From Treponema sp. (GTDB taxonomy: Bacteria > Spirochaetota > Spirochaetia > Treponematales > Treponemataceae), in assembly GCA_024402565.1 (NCBI GenBank), contig JAKSTM010000007.1, forward strand, positions 1-64,000: a stretch of 64,000 nucleotides of DNA, read 5' to 3'. The notes beneath the pieces were generated by a model. The model saw only the letters and a program-made list of their open reading frames with translations. It did no database searches and was not told the origin of the DNA. Positions 61,669-64,000 of this stretch are shown piece after piece (the first letter of the stretch is position 1; every line of letters starts with the position of its first letter). The translations under genes were made by a program, and so were the position numbers.

Positions 61669-62664
61669 TTATTTTCTTTTCGATTTATTTTTATACATTT
61701 CATACAAATCACAAGAAGCTTTTTCCATTGCTTCAATCAATTCAGGTGGATTTGTAACTTCAACTTTATTTCCAAATGTTAATACCCAGTTTACTAACTG
61801 AATAAACTGATTTGTACGGAATCTCAAAATAACCGATCCATCTTCCTTTTCTTCTTTTGTTTCACTTGGATGAAAAGTTCTTTCCAATAAATAATTTTTC
61901 AAACTTTTATCAAACACAAGTTCCACATCCATCATTTTCTTATCACTCGTCCAGATTCCAAAGGCCGGGTCAAAAAATTGATCAGGCGAAAAACCTTCTG
62001 GAACAGTAAATGAAAAATCAGTTACTTCACTACTTTCAATTCTAGCTAAAGAAAACATTCTGACTTCTTCATGCTTATGGCAAAAAGCCAGCATATACCA
62101 GTCTCCCTGCCTGCAGACAATATGAAGTGGATCAGCTCTCCTTATATTTCCTATACTATCTTTTAATCCCTTATAATTAAATTCCAGTGTTTTTTTTCTT
62201 CTTATACATTCAAAAACAGTATTAAATACATTCTTATCAATTTGAGCTTTTGGTTCCGGAATAAACGAAATCTTATCGGAAAGCAACACTGTATCTACAC
62301 TTACAGTGTTAGGCATAAAATCTACAAGCTTTGTAAAAATACTCTTTATGGAACTTTCAAGAGGAGTATTTCTATATTGTTCCAGCAATGGAGTAATTGC
62401 AAAAATCGAAAAGATTTCAGATTCGGAAAGCATTACATCCTGAATAACAAATGTTTCATCCGAATAATAAAACCCTTTTCGTGTAAAATCATATTCTATT
62501 GGTGCTTGGTATCTGTCACGTAAAAATTCCAGATCGCGATTTATTGTGGCTCTGGAAACTTCAAAATATTCCTGAAGCTTTTTCGCATTCGGATAAGTCC
62601 CACTTCTAATAATTTTATCTATTTCCAAAATGCGAATAGTTTTTACTTTTTCTTCTCTCTCCAT
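61669..62664 (-). CDS. WYL-domain transcriptional regulator
   Basis: 331 residues. The N-terminal helix-turn-helix (LQEYFEVSRATINRDLEFLR, about 26-45) is followed by the WYL domain (about 145-220, with WYMLAFCHKHEEVRMFSL as signature) and a C-terminal WCX extension. Such regulators sense nucleotides or other ligands and often govern defence or stress genes. It is not next to its target in any obvious way; the HD-domain gene lies 24 bases upstream on the same strand. Confidence 0.9.
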   Translation of the reverse strand: MEREEKVKTIRILEIDKIIRSGTYPNAKKLQEYFEVSRATINRDLEFLRDRYQAPIEYDFTRKGFYYSDETFVIQDVMLSESEIFSIFAITPLLEQYRNTPLESSIKSIFTKLVDFMPNTVSVDTVLLSDKISFIPEPKAQIDKNVFNTVFECIRRKKTLEFNYKGLKDSIGNIRRADPLHIVCRQGDWYMLAFCHKHEEVRMFSLARIESSEVTDFSFTVPEGFSPDQFFDPAFGIWTSDKKMMDVELVFDKSLKNYLLERTFHPSETKEEKEDGSVILRFRTNQFIQLVNWVLTFGNKVEVTNPPELIEAMEKASCDLYEMYKNKSKRK

Positions 62665-62688
62665 AATTTATGTCCGTTTCCTGTATTT

Positions 62689-63252
62689 TCATTTCCCAAA
62701 AACTTCAATTACAGCCTGCTTCAAATCTTCGAACATTTTCATTTCAGATATCTTTGTTAGATTTTCTGCCACACCTTTATGATACCATTTCAAATCTTCA
62801 CGACCAGCATTAAACCGTTTCCAAACTTTATCTCCAATATTTTGAAGATTTTCTTTTGTACTCAATAAATTTGAAAGTTTATCTGCGCAACACACCATCT
62901 GAATTTCTTTACTTGTTTCGGGAAGAGAATCGATTGTATGCTGTTTACGCTCTTTCCAGGTTTTTGATTTTTCTTCGCTTGTTCCATTAACGATTTCAAG
63001 AACTTTACTACCAAACTTTTCTTTTATTTCGTTTCGGACAATATCACGAATTATATTGTTATCATCACAAGTATCTTCAATAACATCATGAAGAATCCCG
63101 GCGATTACCACTTCCTCACTGCATCCATTTTCTATGAGTATTCCCATTACTTCCATTGGATGTACAAGATATGGAATATTTGAACCTTTACGAACCTGAC
63201 CTGCATGCCGTTTTCCAGCATAAGTAATTGCTTCATGTATTTTTGTTGTCAT
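62689..63252 (-). CDS. HD-domain phosphohydrolase (SpoT/MESH1-like)
   Basis: 187 residues. The motif order YAGKRHAGQVRKG, YLVHPMEV, AGILHDVIED and CADKLSNL is that of the (p)ppGpp hydrolase domain of SpoT, here alone. No synthetase, TGS or ACT domain is present, so it would be a small alarmone hydrolase or a related nucleotidase. It has the HD metal ligands H and D in LHDVIEDT. Upstream of the WYL regulator. Confidence 0.85.
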   Translation of the reverse strand: MTTKIHEAITYAGKRHAGQVRKGSNIPYLVHPMEVMGILIENGCSEEVVIAGILHDVIEDTCDDNNIIRDIVRNEIKEKFGSKVLEIVNGTSEEKSKTWKERKQHTIDSLPETSKEIQMVCCADKLSNLLSTKENLQNIGDKVWKRFNAGREDLKWYHKGVAENLTKISEMKMFEDLKQAVIEVFGK

Positions 63253-63287
63253 AATAATATTCTATCACACATTATTTTTAGCACATA

Positions 63288-64000
63288 TTATTTTAAACTT
63301 TTCGAAATAATTCCACCACCCATAATTACGCCATCTTTATAAAGTACTGCACTCTGTCCAGGAGCAACTGCTCTTTGTGGTGTTTCAAATTCAATAAGCC
63401 AAGTCTGACCGTTATATTCTGTAGTATCTCCTTCTTCTGGAATATAACGGGAAACTTTACAAGGAACTGGTCGACTAGCCAGACGGATTTTTACAAGTGC
63501 TTCAAATATATAACCTTCTGGAGGTTCAATATTTCCTGGCCAAACAAAATCGTCAGCCACCAGTGCTGTTGAATCCAATTCTTCATTCTTAGCAAGAATA
63601 ACTAAATTATTCTTTGCATCTATTGAATGAACATAAACTGGATATCCTACTGCAACTTCAAGTCCTTTTCTCTGTCCAATCGTATAATGTTCTATGCCTT
63701 TATGACGACCAAGAATATGACCATCTAAATCTATAATATCTCCTGGTATACTTGGCTTATCTGCAAAAAGAGCATCTCTATATTCTTCTCCAACGAAATC
63801 CTGACTTTCTTCCCGATTAGCAGCTTCAAGTTTTGCTTTCCGCGCCAATTCAAAAACCTCAGATTTTTTTAAATCTGCAAGAGGAAAGCGTACTTTCTGT
63901 AAAATTGACGAGGGAACTCTATAAATAAAATAAGTCTGATCTTTTGAAACATCCGTTGCTCCAGACACCATATATGGTCTTTCATCTGTTCCAAATAATC
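63288..64000 (-). CDS. mnmA: tRNA 2-thiouridylase MnmA, C-terminal part (runs off window)
   Basis: About 237 residues are inside the window and the frame continues past 64000 (LFGTDERPY upstream of the internal ATG at 63971). KDQTYFIYRVP and ESQDFVGEEY follow the family pattern. The tRNA-binding and persulfide parts follow with GRHKGIEHYTIGQRKGL and a C-terminal beta barrel. It thiolates U34 in tRNA for Lys, Glu and Gln. The catalytic first cysteine and the PP-loop lie outside. The second catalytic cysteine position (typically Cys before the beta barrel) is seen as CKVSRY. Confidence 0.93.
   Translation of the reverse strand, partial: LFGTDERPYMVSGATDVSKDQTYFIYRVPSSILQKVRFPLADLKKSEVFELARKAKLEAANREESQDFVGEEYRDALFADKPSIPGDIIDLDGHILGRHKGIEHYTIGQRKGLEVAVGYPVYVHSIDAKNNLVILAKNEELDSTALVADDFVWPGNIEPPEGYIFEALVKIRLASRPVPCKVSRYIPEEGDTTEYNGQTWLIEFETPQRAVAPGQSAVLYKDGVIMGGGIISKSLK

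Noticed and set aside
1-64000. CRISPR array, prophage, rRNA and tRNA genes
   Set aside because: I saw no regularly spaced direct repeats, no cas genes, no phage structural or integrase genes, and no tRNA or rRNA sequence.

Overview
The window is an AT-rich chromosomal segment of a Gram-negative-type (diderm) bacterium. It has lipoproteins, an outer-membrane barrel protein, TRAP and Met-type ABC transporters with periplasmic binding proteins, a chemoreceptor, and plant-polysaccharide glycosidases. The gene set, low GC and T-run terminators fit a host-associated Treponema-like spirochaete, for example from rumen or gut. That is an inference; no rRNA or tRNA gene is present to prove it.

Layout. 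1-1.7 kb: debris (truncated nitroreductase, IS66 accessory remnant, deleted aldo/keto reductase). 1.7-8 kb: a co-directional cluster of L-2-hydroxyacid dehydrogenase, metN-metI-metQ, FAD-linked 2-hydroxyacid dehydrogenase and aminotransferase. I read it as import of a methionine precursor and its conversion to methionine. 8-12.7 kb: a second MetNIQ set with an M20 amidohydrolase, preceded by an unannotated 26-codon leader peptide ending in Cys codons with attenuator-like hairpins. Both operons share a 17-bp operator, CCTA-N9-TAGG, found three times, so they look like one sulfur amino acid salvage regulon. 12.7-20 kb: small regulator/membrane pair, ferredoxin membrane protein, a barrel protein under a doubly operated promoter, then HAD, HD-GNAT, NudC, DinB-DUF3795 and MFS genes. 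20-21.4 kb: two convergent pseudogenes (FMN reductase, rsgA).

21.5-31.7 kb is an accessory island. A rightward operon encodes an LRAT-like peptidase-fold protein, two uncharacterised proteins and one with an FtsK-gamma-like segment. It faces a leftward seven-gene operon with a 1015-residue HerA/VirB4-like ATPase, a hydrophobic protein, three hybrid-barrel proteins (two of them coiled-coil paralogues), a zinc ribbon and a helix-turn-helix protein. I do not recognise this operon as a described system. The island ends with an XRE regulator, a decayed PBECR4-like nuclease gene and, just upstream of it, a probable structured ncRNA with its own promoter and terminator.

31.8-48.5 kb holds GNATs, a methyltransferase, divergent GH2 and domain-permuted GH3 glycosidases, a chemoreceptor, cytidine deaminase, MGMT, acylphosphatase, YhcH, a flavodoxin plus XRE-superoxide-reductase-like regulator pair, and an esterase-GNAT fusion. 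48.6-52.5 kb is a TRAP transporter whose large permease is fused to two near-identical substrate-binding domains. 52.5-64 kb carries exporters, DUF1848, a c-di-GMP synthase with a Cache partner, MATE, an ArsC-like protein lacking its cysteine, DUF1295, WYL and HD proteins, and the end of mnmA, which runs off the window.
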